A stretch of DNA of 64,000 bases from [Clostridium] symbiosum (GCA_036419695.1 CP143946.1:3528001-3592000), one strand, 5' to 3'; numbered from the stretch's first letter, positions 52,005 to 61,022 are shown. Numbers and translations are program-made. Notes: a model not told the origin generated them from the sequence alone.

Positions 52005-53197
52005 TGTTGTTTACCTAATTGTATACCTTTTTTCTGATTTTCCGATGCATATATATATATAAATACCAACATGAAGAATAGAAATTTAATAGAATATGCT
52101 TCAAATTGGCACATCAACATGAATATCCCTAAAAAAGCCTCTAAATAGTACCGCATCTGCTGGCTTTCCACTTTCTTCAATTTATTTATTAGTAAAAAGA
52201 ATATAAACACAATGCATAAAAAACCTAAAACCCCATTTTTATACAAAATGTCTAAATATATATTATGAGCATGAACAGCTTGTACGGGACTAAGTTTTTC
52301 AAAAATAACGTCTTGAGTTTCCAAACCATTTCCGATTAGCCAATGTTGGTAAATAAATGGCTTTATTACTTTCCAAATCTCTGCTCTGCCTGAAAAAGTA
52401 ATATCACGTTTTAGAAAGCCTGTTATAGCTTTAAGAATCAGATTTTCAGACGAATTCCATACAACTACATAGAAAAAAATTATATTTAAGATTGTATATA
52501 ATTTGATATTTAAAATAAAGCGCGTATATTTATTATTCAAAAACATATTGTAAATTAATAACAATGATATACCAACAATAGATGTTGCGGATCTCATCTT
52601 GTAAAGTGTTAAAAACATAACACAATATAAGATTATGTAATCAACTGTCATTTTTCCCCTATATTTCTTTATATATAGAAAGCCTGAGATCCCTGCCATA
52701 AAAAAGTAAAGTACAAAAACATTATAATTACCCAGAAAAAAATTATACTCTTTGATACCATTTATGTTTTCGAACATTCCTCCTGGGAAAAAAAACATTG
52801 TAGCCAAGTTAATAATTAACAAGCAATAAAATAAATAGTAAATTATTTTAAGGAACATTTTTTCATTATAATTATAGCCCCACTGTATTCCTCCACACAT
52901 AGATAGCAGTAAGATCCCTCTTCCCCATATAGATGTTTTAACGTCTACATGGTTAAAAATCGTAGAAATTAATTGTATTATCGTAAAAAGACAAACAATT
53001 AAAATAACAGAACGTATTTTTCTATAGCGTAGAAAATAAAAAAATACACAACAAATTGTAATAATATTTATTAAAATATCATACTTAGCTATAAACGGAA
53101 TAAACTCAAAATAAGCAGGATAAAAAGAAAACAGCAACAATATCCCCAATAATAATGCGATAATAACGTGGCAAAAATTAAACATAATACTTTTCAT
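52001..53197 (-). CDS. O-antigen polymerase/ligase-like membrane protein (Wzy)
   Basis: 398 residues with ten or more membrane segments and one larger extracellular loop (about 240-300) containing FSGRAEIWKVIKPF and AVHAHNIYLDILYKNGVLGF; the latter HAHNxYLD-type motif is the O-antigen ligase/Wzy_C signature. It polymerises lipid-linked repeats on the outer face. AT-rich codon use like its neighbours. Confidence 0.85.
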   Translation of the reverse strand: MKSIMFNFCHVIIALLLGILLLFSFYPAYFEFIPFIAKYDILINIITICCVFFYFLRYRKIRSVILIVCLFTIIQLISTIFNHVDVKTSIWGRGILLLSMCGGIQWGYNYNEKMFLKIIYYLFYCLLIINLATMFFFPGGMFENINGIKEYNFFLGNYNVFVLYFFMAGISGFLYIKKYRGKMTVDYIILYCVMFLTLYKMRSATSIVGISLLLIYNMFLNNKYTRFILNIKLYTILNIIFFYVVVWNSSENLILKAITGFLKRDITFSGRAEIWKVIKPFIYQHWLIGNGLETQDVIFEKLSPVQAVHAHNIYLDILYKNGVLGFLCIVFIFFLLINKLKKVESQQMRYYLEAFLGIFMLMCQFEAYSIKFLFFMLVFIYIYASENQKKGIQLGKQQ

Positions 53198-53230
53198 AAT
53201 AAACGCTTTCTTTTTCCAAAGTGTATAAAA

Positions 53231-54235
53231 TTAATTTTCAAATCGAGATTTTTGCGGCAAAATAAAGTCAAATGCTTTAATTATATTTTTCTTTTCAAAC
53301 TCAAAATTTATATCAAAAGGGTCATCATTAACACAAACTATTTTGTTATTTTGGTGAGCAATTGTATTATAAATTTGTTCGGCTGAATTCTGGCCAATTG
53401 TCAGGTATTTTCCTTTCATTTTGCCTGGAGTAAATTGTCCAGTTAAAAGTTGCCAATAGGCAATTAAATATTGATTGACGTCTTCTTTCGTTCGAACTTT
53501 TCTTCTACATGTTTTGGATAAAATCTCAGATTCCTTATCCCAAACTTCAAAAAATGTTTTTTTCAAAAACGATGTGCATAAATGTTCGTTATAAAATCCC
53601 GTATAATTCTTCCATGGCGAAAGCAAAATATTCTTTATAACATTTTTACCGTATTGAAGATTGTACCACTTACTCCAATTTTTTGTTACCGCACTTCTAT
53701 CAAAATTCATATTAATAATTCCCATTATATTCATTAGAATATGGGGCATATAGTTATTTATATCTGTGTTGGCAATAGCATTCATGACAGCCTGGGTACA
53801 GGGTAAACCGTTTTTAAAAAAGTCCGTTGGTTCAACAGTCGAAGTTAAAAAGATATCATCATTAAAATATACAAACTGTTCTGCTAGCCCTTTAATTAGA
53901 TGTAAATTCAACTCAATTGTATGGGAACTGAATGTTGGTAAAAACTCTTTTGGTATATAATCTTCATGCTTTACAAAATGTAATTTCTCATGCTTTAGAT
54001 TTAACCATTCTGGGCATTGACCACATGTTATAAAATGTATTCTATTAACCCAAGGAGCATATTTTTCCACTCCACGAAACCAATAGCGTAATACATCCCA
54101 ATCTCTGTAACGTGATATATCACCATCACCCACTATCTCTCCACAATAAAGCTTCTTTTGTTTTCTCCACTCAATATCAGCGCCATCTACCCAGGGAATT
54201 ACAAAATCTATTACTTGTTCCTGCTCTTTTTTCAT
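53231..54235 (-). CDS. Stealth-family sugar-phosphate transferase
   Basis: 334 residues. Stealth conserved region 1 is DFVIPWVDGADIEWRKQK; CR2 is RYRDWDVLRYWFRGVEKYAPW through VYFNDDIFL; the Asp-Asp pair lies in the latter. CR3/CR4-like sequence follows around WSKWYNLQYGKN and FYNEHLCTSFLKK. Known: Stealth proteins are hexose-1-phosphoryltransferases that build phosphodiester-linked capsules from UDP-sugars. Inferred: it makes a sugar-1-phosphate linkage in this polymer. Confidence 0.88.
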   Translation of the reverse strand: MKKEQEQVIDFVIPWVDGADIEWRKQKKLYCGEIVGDGDISRYRDWDVLRYWFRGVEKYAPWVNRIHFITCGQCPEWLNLKHEKLHFVKHEDYIPKEFLPTFSSHTIELNLHLIKGLAEQFVYFNDDIFLTSTVEPTDFFKNGLPCTQAVMNAIANTDINNYMPHILMNIMGIINMNFDRSAVTKNWSKWYNLQYGKNVIKNILLSPWKNYTGFYNEHLCTSFLKKTFFEVWDKESEILSKTCRRKVRTKEDVNQYLIAYWQLLTGQFTPGKMKGKYLTIGQNSAEQIYNTIAHQNNKIVCVNDDPFDINFEFEKKNIIKAFDFILPQKSRFEN

Positions 54236-54249
54236 CAGATTCTTACCTT

Positions 54250-55206
54250 TTACTCATTTCCTTTTTCTTCATTCCGCTTCGTAAGATCAAGGCAAAAGTC
54301 CACAAAATAATGGCGTTCCCTCTCCTCGATTGGTGGTATTCTCATATAATCACCATACTGATTTTTTAAATATGTATCTACGTCATGAGGTAAATTAACT
54401 TCTATACCTTCAAAAATACCTTTAACTGGCGGAAAGTAAACCTCTTTTGGCATAATATGGCCAAAATAATGGCCTATATCTGTTGGTACTGCCCATAAGT
54501 CTGAATCTTTTCCTCTTATAAACATATCATAATGGTTGTACCAAAATTCATAAGAACGAAAACTTGATAAAAAACCAAGAATCATTCGGATACGATAATT
54601 TACTCTTCCAGACATTGTCCGACTAAAAAATTTTTTTACTCGTAGATCTCGATACTTATAAAGAAGCGAAGAAACTGTCCAATATTGTGCTACCAACGAT
54701 ATTATTCCTTTAATATTTCTTTCGACCTTCTGTTCTGGTACACATTCAATTGGAAAAATATCTATATGAACGCCTTTGGGGAATGGAGTATTAATATTCA
54801 TCAGAATAGTCTTTAACGTATTCTTTTTGTACACCTCTGTTATCAGACTACTGACCATATGTGGCTCTGCATTAGGGCTACACAATTCATACTTATCTCC
54901 CAGTTCCTGATCAAAAATTTGTACAAATCGATTTAAATCCTTTCTTGGCATAATTAAATCCACATCATCATCCCATGGAATAAAACCATTATGACGAACA
55001 GCGCCTAAAGCTGTTCCACCTGCGAGGAAATAACATATATTATGTTTATTACAAATTGCAATAATATCCTTCATAATGTCCAAAAAACAGATTTGAAGAG
55101 CTTTCAGTTCGTTATCTGACATATTATGAAGCAGTTCATAATCTTTTACCTCTGCCATTGACCTTCGCGTTGAAAAAAAAGTTTTGAATTTTTTTAACAT
55201 ACCCAT
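54250..55206 (-). CDS. LicD-family phosphotransferase
   Basis: 318 residues. The LicD core is ICYFLAGGTALGAVRHNGF followed by IPWDDDVDLIMPRKD (the DDD metal site), then IDIFPIECVP. LicD enzymes transfer phosphocholine or similar headgroups from a CDP/CMP donor, or phosphosugars, onto glycans. An adjacent LicC-like nucleotidyltransferase probably supplies the donor. It is one of two LicD paralogs in this operon, the other at 57.1-57.9 kb. Confidence 0.9.
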   Translation of the reverse strand: MGMLKKFKTFFSTRRSMAEVKDYELLHNMSDNELKALQICFLDIMKDIIAICNKHNICYFLAGGTALGAVRHNGFIPWDDDVDLIMPRKDLNRFVQIFDQELGDKYELCSPNAEPHMVSSLITEVYKKNTLKTILMNINTPFPKGVHIDIFPIECVPEQKVERNIKGIISLVAQYWTVSSLLYKYRDLRVKKFFSRTMSGRVNYRIRMILGFLSSFRSYEFWYNHYDMFIRGKDSDLWAVPTDIGHYFGHIMPKEVYFPPVKGIFEGIEVNLPHDVDTYLKNQYGDYMRIPPIEERERHYFVDFCLDLTKRNEEKGNE

Positions 55207-55210
55207 TTTT

Positions 55211-55948
55211 TTAATCTACCTGGACATTTAGGAAATCTCCTAACTGATAACCAAGATAATTTAAAATCCTTTCATAATCTTCTATATAATCTACTTCTGC
55301 CCAAAATTTCCCTTGAATATTATGTACATATACAGGATAATTATTTACTTCCTCATATAAAATATTTTCCCACCATACAGAATGATTTTGTTGATTTATC
55401 ATCTCGTCCATTTTACTAAGGAATCTGGTTAAATGTTCTTTTTTAATTTTTGCAATTCCTACATACTCACCTGTGATATCTGCACCAGTTAATTCTTTTC
55501 CATATTTCATTAATATTTCATTTTCATAATAAAATTTGTAATCTCCGTCTTCTTTTCTAGATTCATCAGACAACATAACTGGACTTCGATTTTCATTAAT
55601 AACAATATCTAAAATGGCATCTTCTACAAAGACATCGGCATTCATAATTAGGATATCTTCTTGTCCAATCAAAAATTCTTTCGCAAACCATGCCGATGCA
55701 ATACTATTTGTTACATCATAAAACGGATTATAAAAATATTTAATAGGATGGTCTCTCAGTATGCTTTTAATGACTTCATGACGATAACCTGTTGCTATTC
55801 CAATTTCTGATATTCCTGCTTTTTGCAAAGCTTTTATTGTATTTTCTATCAATGAAGTCTTCCCTATTGATACCGTACATTTAGGGTTCCCATTTAAATA
55901 GCGACTGATCCGTGTTCCTCTTCCCGCTGCCAACAATAATGCTTTCAT
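55211..55948 (-). CDS. LicC-like nucleotidyltransferase (headgroup-activating)
   Basis: 245 residues. MKALLLAAGRGTRISRYLNG is the nucleotide-binding signature, with PKCTVSIGKTSLIENTI and ILIMNADVFVED (metal Asp) and WAEVDYIEDYERI near the end, as in phosphocholine cytidylyltransferases rather than hexose-1-P enzymes. It would activate a phospho-amino-alcohol or phosphonate with CTP. Its ATG directly follows the aminotransferase stop, so the two are coupled. Confidence 0.82.
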   Translation of the reverse strand: MKALLLAAGRGTRISRYLNGNPKCTVSIGKTSLIENTIKALQKAGISEIGIATGYRHEVIKSILRDHPIKYFYNPFYDVTNSIASAWFAKEFLIGQEDILIMNADVFVEDAILDIVINENRSPVMLSDESRKEDGDYKFYYENEILMKYGKELTGADITGEYVGIAKIKKEHLTRFLSKMDEMINQQNHSVWWENILYEEVNNYPVYVHNIQGKFWAEVDYIEDYERILNYLGYQLGDFLNVQVD

Positions 55949-57022
55949 CTATAATACCCCTTTTCTATTCATGTCATAAAATGCATCAATTAAAACATTC
56001 ATTTGTTCATCACTTATTTCACCAATATGCCCTACTCTTATATGAGTTTCCTTCTCTTCTCCACTGCAAGGATTTATATAAATATCATAGGTATCTGCCA
56101 GATAATTAATTAACTCTGTCGCCATCATTTTTCCCTTCAACCTCAGTGGTGTAAGGGCGTTGGAGCAATTCTCGGAGGAGATCTCAAATGGAAGTCCTTT
56201 TATTTTTTGACGAAACAGATTAGCAATTTCAGCCGTCTTCTGACACTGTTTTTCAACTCCCTCTTCTAAAACCATTTCCAGTCTTTTATTTAACTGATAT
56301 AGCGTACCGACTGCAGGGGTATATGGTGTTTGTCCACGCTTTCCATTTGAAAGATAGTCTTTAAAGTTAAAGTACATCTCTTTCAACTTAATTCTGGAAA
56401 TTCTCTCCTGTGCTTTTTCATCCACAACCACAAAAGCCATCCCTGCCGGAATTGCTAATGCCTTCTGTGAACTTATAACCGTTGCATTTACCCCCCACTT
56501 TTTCATATGGTAAGGATCTGCAAGAAAAGTGCTGATAGCATCAACCAGCAAAAACAAATTATTTCTTTTGCAAAATTCAGAAATCATCTCCATATCGTAC
56601 AAAACACCTGTTGAAGTTTCATTTGCATTTACGAGAAATGCTGTGTATTTCTTTCCTTCATATGGGTACAAATCTTCCTCAGACAGTGCGTGCCCATGTT
56701 CTAGAATAATGGAATCCGCAGGAATTCCATGCATATCACAAATAGCCTTAAATCTTGCACCAAATCCACCTCCGTTAACAACTAAAACTTTATCTTGGCC
56801 AGTAAAAAGATTTTTTACTGAAGCTTCCATTGCCCCTGTTCCTGACGATGTTAAAAAAATCACTCGTGAACTTTCATTTGCTTCAATCGCTCTCAACATC
56901 ATTTTTTCATTTTCCATCATTAATTTTGAAAAATCCTGTGTTCTAAAATATGGAACCTGGTTAGCTCCAATATTTAAAATCGCGCTATTCATCATAACCG
57001 GTCCAACTGTAAAATTCAGCAT
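55949..57022 (-). CDS. Class V aminotransferase (AEP/alanine-glyoxylate type)
   Basis: 357 residues. MLNFTVGPVMMNSAIL start, FLTSSGTGAMEASVKNL, NANETSTGVLYDME, LVDAISTFLADPY (PLP Asp) and SSQKALAIPAGMAFV (PLP Lys). It is close in form to 2-aminoethylphosphonate-pyruvate transaminase and related class V enzymes. The coupling to a cytidylyltransferase-like gene is reminiscent of PntC, which fuses a phosphonate cytidylyltransferase to an AEP transaminase. The substrate is not proven: phosphonoacetaldehyde or a phospho-ketose are candidates. Confidence 0.83.
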   Translation of the reverse strand: MLNFTVGPVMMNSAILNIGANQVPYFRTQDFSKLMMENEKMMLRAIEANESSRVIFLTSSGTGAMEASVKNLFTGQDKVLVVNGGGFGARFKAICDMHGIPADSIILEHGHALSEEDLYPYEGKKYTAFLVNANETSTGVLYDMEMISEFCKRNNLFLLVDAISTFLADPYHMKKWGVNATVISSQKALAIPAGMAFVVVDEKAQERISRIKLKEMYFNFKDYLSNGKRGQTPYTPAVGTLYQLNKRLEMVLEEGVEKQCQKTAEIANLFRQKIKGLPFEISSENCSNALTPLRLKGKMMATELINYLADTYDIYINPCSGEEKETHIRVGHIGEISDEQMNVLIDAFYDMNRKGVL

Positions 57023-57056
57023 GTTCTCTCCTCTTTTTTTATCGCAAATTGTAAAA

Positions 57057-57929
57057 TTAAGATTTATTTTTATTTAGGTAGTATTTATAACCTCTATATT
57101 TCTTATATGAGGTATTTAAATCCATAAATAGAATATTATGACGCAGAACTCTCTCTTCTACCGGAGGAAGCTCCATATAATTTCCATATGAAATAGTCAG
57201 AAATTCATTATACCCCGATGGAACTGGCATCCTATACCCTTCAAATTCCATATATATTATATTTTCCATCCATTCTTTTTTGAAATGTTGTCGCATAATC
57301 GTCATTCCCTCACCCAATGAAGCAACGTAATTACATGTCGATGGTAAATATTTTGCCATTCTTTTTTCCGCATTATGCCATAATATATATCTCATTTTAT
57401 CGGTTCGAATAATGCCTAATGCCAACTTTGTCAAGTAAAAAATCCCCTTACTTTTATGTTCTGGCAGTCTCTGAAAATTAAAGCAGCAATATATCATTGA
57501 ATTTATCATTTGATAAAACTGTTTTTTCCTACTTTTAGGAACCCCATCCAATGGTATTACATCGATCATAATTCCTTGATGAATATCTAAATCGACGCTA
57601 TGTTTATTAATAAATGTAGTATTATTATCTTTTATTTCAGTAGCAGTATGATGTATATTATAATTCTCGTTCGATCTAACACAGGTATACCTTTCTGTAT
57701 CGGCATATTTTTTCCATAGTTCGGGTAATTTTTCATAATCTTCACGAAACATAAATACGTCTATATCATCATCCCACGGAATAAATCCTTTATGTCTGAC
57801 AGCTCCCAAACAAGTGCCCCCTGCTAATACAAAAGACAGATTATTTTCATTACAGAAATCTCTGAAATAAATCAGTATCTCCAGTAATTTTTTTTGAATT
57901 TCTTTTATTGGGATGTTTTCCTCATTCAT
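57057..57929 (-). CDS. LicD-family phosphotransferase (second copy)
   Basis: 290 residues. LSFVLAGGTCLGAVRHKGF followed by IPWDDDIDVFMFREDYE and IMIDVIPLDGVP, the same core as the LicD at 54.3 kb but clearly diverged elsewhere. Its start overlaps the epimerase gene by 8 bases. Two LicD enzymes suggest two attachment positions or two headgroups on the repeat unit. Confidence 0.9.
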   Translation of the reverse strand: MNEENIPIKEIQKKLLEILIYFRDFCNENNLSFVLAGGTCLGAVRHKGFIPWDDDIDVFMFREDYEKLPELWKKYADTERYTCVRSNENYNIHHTATEIKDNNTTFINKHSVDLDIHQGIMIDVIPLDGVPKSRKKQFYQMINSMIYCCFNFQRLPEHKSKGIFYLTKLALGIIRTDKMRYILWHNAEKRMAKYLPSTCNYVASLGEGMTIMRQHFKKEWMENIIYMEFEGYRMPVPSGYNEFLTISYGNYMELPPVEERVLRHNILFMDLNTSYKKYRGYKYYLNKNKS

Positions 57930-58791
57930 TTTTCTGACTTTCTCCCTGCCTTCCTATTTTTTCAGTTCGTATTAAAGATTGATTATAAGTATAAAACTGT
58001 TTGCAGACATCAAAATTTTCGTAGTAAAGGCTCCCAAATACTTTTTTAATAATCGATATAGGAAATATTTTTGATACCCCGTCCCAAAGCGGTATCATAA
58101 TAATTCTATGCCCTGTCATATCTGCAATGTCTCTTACCATTTTACTGGTGCATACGTATTCCGGATCTTGTGGACAGTAGAGACCGCTTTTCCCATTATC
58201 AATAATACTTTGAACAAACATACATAAATTTTCTATGTAAATCATGCTCCGTTTATTGTGAATATCAGGAAAAACAGGTAGCTTTTTTGCATAATGTGAA
58301 AGCCGCTTATAATTGCCTTTACAACCATGTCCATAAACCATGGGCGGACGAAGAATTGCTATTCTAAAATCATCTGTTGCCATTCTAAGAATTTCAGTTT
58401 CTGCCTCTAATTTTGATTTTCCATAATTGCTCTTTGGAGCCTCCATTGTTTGAGAGTTAATTCCCCCTTCTTTTATACCGTACACGCTCATAGAACTCAA
58501 AAAAACAAACTGCTTTACCCATTCAGTTTTTGCTTTCAAAGCTGTTTCTATTGCTAAGTCACGGTTCACTTTATAATACTGTTCTATATTTTTCATTGTT
58601 TCTTTTTGATGGGCAATTCCTGCCACATGAAACACCACATCATACTGCGAAAAATCTCTTTTTCTCCACTCTTCTCCCCTCATGTCTACAGTATCCACCC
58701 AATACTTTCCATCAAACCGTGGATCCATTACCCATTTTTCAAATGAAGTCCCAATATAACTATTAGCCCCTGTTATTAATATTTTTTTCAT
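57922..58791 (-). CDS. NAD-dependent sugar epimerase/dehydratase (SDR)
   Basis: 289 residues, extended SDR. MKKILITGANSYIGTSF (GxxGxxG NAD site), VVFHVAGIAHQKE, SSMSVYG and YGKSKLEAE (YxxxK catalytic pair), RPPMVYGHGCKGN. Resembles UDP-GlcNAc/GalNAc 4-epimerases or WbpV/FnlA-type enzymes in polysaccharide clusters. It makes a nucleotide sugar for the initiating or repeat sugar; the exact sugar is not determined. Confidence 0.85.
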   Translation of the reverse strand: MKKILITGANSYIGTSFEKWVMDPRFDGKYWVDTVDMRGEEWRKRDFSQYDVVFHVAGIAHQKETMKNIEQYYKVNRDLAIETALKAKTEWVKQFVFLSSMSVYGIKEGGINSQTMEAPKSNYGKSKLEAETEILRMATDDFRIAILRPPMVYGHGCKGNYKRLSHYAKKLPVFPDIHNKRSMIYIENLCMFVQSIIDNGKSGLYCPQDPEYVCTSKMVRDIADMTGHRIIMIPLWDGVSKIFPISIIKKVFGSLYYENFDVCKQFYTYNQSLIRTEKIGRQGESQKNE

Positions 58792-58845
58792 AATACTCTC
58801 TTTTTCTGTTTATCAAGCAAAGAATGCTGACTCTTCTTATTTCAA

Positions 58846-59460
58846 TTACTGCTGCGTCCGCTTCTTTATTTCTCCAGTTCCGCCTTCCACCACACCATCC
58901 CCTTTAAGCACTGATAACACCGTCCCCAAAAGACAGACACAATCCATTCTGACCCCCAGCCTCTTCACATACTCCCCATCCATCTTTGCCTTCACCGGAA
59001 TCTCCAACTCATCCCTTCCATTAATCTGAGCCCATCCCGTCAACCCCGGCATCACATCATTAGCACCATACTTATCCCGCTCCGCAATCAAATCAAACTG
59101 GTTCCATAGAGCCGGCCTCGGCCCTACAATGCTCATATCACCTTTTAAAATATTAATAATCTGTGGAAGTTCATCAAGGGAGGTCTTTCTCAAAAATCTC
59201 CCCACTCTAGTTATGTACTGTTCCGGATCTGCTAACATATGGGTCGGCGTATCTTTCGGCGTATCGACCTTCATCGTACGGAATTTCAAAATATTGAAAT
59301 ATGTTTTATGAATCCCCACTCTTTTCTGCCTGAACAGTATTGGTCCTTTCGAATCCATCTTAATTGCGATCATAAGCAATAAAAAAAGGGGTGATAAAAT
59401 TATCAACCCTAGCACAGACAAGCAAATGTCTAAAAACCTCTTTATATATTTTTTATACAT
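58846..59460 (-). CDS. Priming undecaprenyl-phosphate sugar-phosphate transferase
   Basis: 204 residues, the small PglC-like form. KRFLDICLSVLGLIIL is the membrane-anchoring helix; FRQKRVGIHKTYFNILKFRT, LRKTSLDELPQIINILKGDM, SIVGPRP and MPGLTGWAQINGRDE are the bacterial sugar transferase motifs. It adds the first sugar-1-phosphate to undecaprenyl phosphate at the membrane. Its base composition is like the conserved genome, not the AT-rich block that begins at the next gene. Confidence 0.92.
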   Translation of the reverse strand: MYKKYIKRFLDICLSVLGLIILSPLFLLLMIAIKMDSKGPILFRQKRVGIHKTYFNILKFRTMKVDTPKDTPTHMLADPEQYITRVGRFLRKTSLDELPQIINILKGDMSIVGPRPALWNQFDLIAERDKYGANDVMPGLTGWAQINGRDELEIPVKAKMDGEYVKRLGVRMDCVCLLGTVLSVLKGDGVVEGGTGEIKKRTQQ

Positions 59461-59519
59461 ACTCTTTTCTGAATACCTCTCTATTCTTATTCAAATGAAC
59501 ATTTACAACTTCCACACTG

Positions 59520-60065
59520 TCATCTTATTCTCTTGATTTCTTTATCCTTTTCAAGGCGTATTCCAAATATCAGTGTTCTTTCTTCTCCCAGCATCAACGT
59601 TTTCACCATTGCATATCTCTTATGGAGATTCACCTTAATATGCTCTCTTTCAAAGCATTTTAGTGCTCCCCCTATGGAAACCACATTTCCATCTATGTCA
59701 GTCTTCACAACTGCCAACCGTACGACAGCATTGCTATAATCCTCTCTGCAATCCATAATTGCCCGCAGAAACTTCTCTTCCGCCTCTTTAACCGGAATAA
59801 AATCGTCTTTGCCGCTCCCCAGCAGTCTTGAAAATCTCGGTACACCCTTCAATTCCATATAAATCCGTTCCGGCTCCTCTGTCTCTATAAATACATATCC
59901 CGGAAATAAAGGCCTTACCTGCAACTGCCACTCTCCCCCCAGCCGTTTCAGCCATTCCGCCCGAATCATAAAGCAATTCTCAAAATGCTCCCGGCTCAAT
60001 AATGTACGGATAAAGAGCATCAGCTCTTCCTCTTTTCCGGTAACAGTCTGAATTACATACCACAT
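59520..60065 (-). CDS. NusG-paralog antiterminator, LoaP-like (promoter-distal copy)
   Basis: About 181 residues. MWYVIQTVTGKEEEL start, LFPGYVFIET (NGN domain) and a C-terminal KOW-like region with DGNVVSIGGALKCFEREHIK and HKRYAMVK. ATG at 60065 follows AGAGGAG with seven-base spacing. LoaP proteins bind RNA polymerase and a leader RNA hairpin to let it pass terminators in long polysaccharide or antibiotic operons. It directly precedes the priming transferase. The copy upstream is a diverged paralog. Confidence 0.85.
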   Translation of the reverse strand: MWYVIQTVTGKEEELMLFIRTLLSREHFENCFMIRAEWLKRLGGEWQLQVRPLFPGYVFIETEEPERIYMELKGVPRFSRLLGSGKDDFIPVKEAEEKFLRAIMDCREDYSNAVVRLAVVKTDIDGNVVSIGGALKCFEREHIKVNLHKRYAMVKTLMLGEERTLIFGIRLEKDKEIKRIR

Positions 60066-60313
60066 ATCCGAACTCCTCTCTGACCAAAAAAGACATGGCT
60101 TCGCCATTCCTGCAGTTATTAAAAAACTCCAGATCCTTTTTCAGATTTTTAGCCGAAAACCATACTAACATTCTTAGAACCTACATCTACTATAATTATA
60201 AGCTCCAAAATGCCTTTTCTCTCCGGTACCTTAAACCCGACCAGTATAACAACACAATCCGGCTGCATGCCTCAATAGCTGTACAACCTTTATGCATATT
60301 TTTACAAACCCTT

Positions 60314-60892
60314 TTATGAAACAAGAACCTTTACTCCCTCTTGTCTCATTCCCTGTCTTCCACCACTCGTGTCTTCCAGGATTTTCTCATCAATTCCAAT
60401 CCCGGCCCAGACGACAACCTTTTTCCGTGATACCGGAATTTCCACCTGGGCAAAGCGGCGGTGCCAGTCAAACTTTACAATCTGATTTTCAAGTCCCTTT
60501 AAGGGACCTTCCGTAATATAGGAAGTGCCTTTTTCCTGGTCCTTATAGCCATAGGACATTCTAAGATAATGATGTTCGCCGCAAAGCTTCCTCAGATACC
60601 ATTCTTCCTCCTCATACACAGAAATCAGATATCCCGGTTCTTCCATCACTCTCAGTATCGTACGATAAGCTTCCAGTTCCTCCGAAAGTTTATCCGGCCT
60701 GCTGCTCTCAAGGAATACATATCCGGGAAACAATTCTTTCTCCACCAGTTTCCAGACACCATCCGAGCGCCAGAGCCTCTCACAGCGGAATGTAAACGCG
60801 TCATCGAGGGCATCCTGTGAAATATGCTGTCTGCAGGAACGGATTATCGTATCTTCCCGGCCTGTTCTACACTGTAATACGTACCAGCTCAT
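60314..60892 (-). CDS. loaP: NusG-paralog antiterminator, LoaP-like (promoter-proximal copy)
   Basis: 192 residues. MSWYVLQCRTGREDTIIRSC, ELFPGYVFLESSRP in the NGN domain, and the KOW-like EGPLKGLENQIVKFDWHRRF followed by AQVEIP. It is the first gene of the surface-polymer operon. AAGGGGG precedes the ATG, and its leader carries a terminator-like hairpin (60916-60938). It shares only the fold motifs with the second copy, 250 bp downstream, so they are old paralogs rather than a recent duplication. Confidence 0.87.
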   Translation of the reverse strand: MSWYVLQCRTGREDTIIRSCRQHISQDALDDAFTFRCERLWRSDGVWKLVEKELFPGYVFLESSRPDKLSEELEAYRTILRVMEEPGYLISVYEEEEWYLRKLCGEHHYLRMSYGYKDQEKGTSYITEGPLKGLENQIVKFDWHRRFAQVEIPVSRKKVVVWAGIGIDEKILEDTSGGRQGMRQEGVKVLVS

Positions 60893-60915
60893 AAATGCCC
60901 CCTTCCTGAAAAGGA

Positions 60916-60938
60916 TCGCTTAACTGGCAATTAAGCGA
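60916..60938 (-). promoter_or_regulatory. Leader hairpin of the loaP operon, possible attenuator
   Basis: TCGCTTAA and TTAAGCGA form an 8-bp stem around CTGGCAA. On the minus strand it is followed by CCTTTTC and then the loaP ribosome site, so it could act as a leader terminator. The same 23 bases occur, exactly reverse-complemented, at 61189-61211. Confidence 0.55.
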
Positions 60939-60992
60939 CCCTTTTTTACAATATCCTTGTATTCATATACAAATAATGCTATTGTTCGTGTG

Positions 60993-61022
60993 ATTTTAAA
61001 AGAAAAAGCGAGTGTGTTTCAA
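60993..61022 (-). promoter_or_regulatory. Promoter of the surface-polymer operon
   Basis: Minus-strand TTGAAA (61017-61022), 18-bp spacer, TAAAAT (60993-60998), in a very AT-rich stretch. Transcription would begin near 60986, giving a leader of about 95 nt that includes the hairpin above. Confidence 0.55.
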
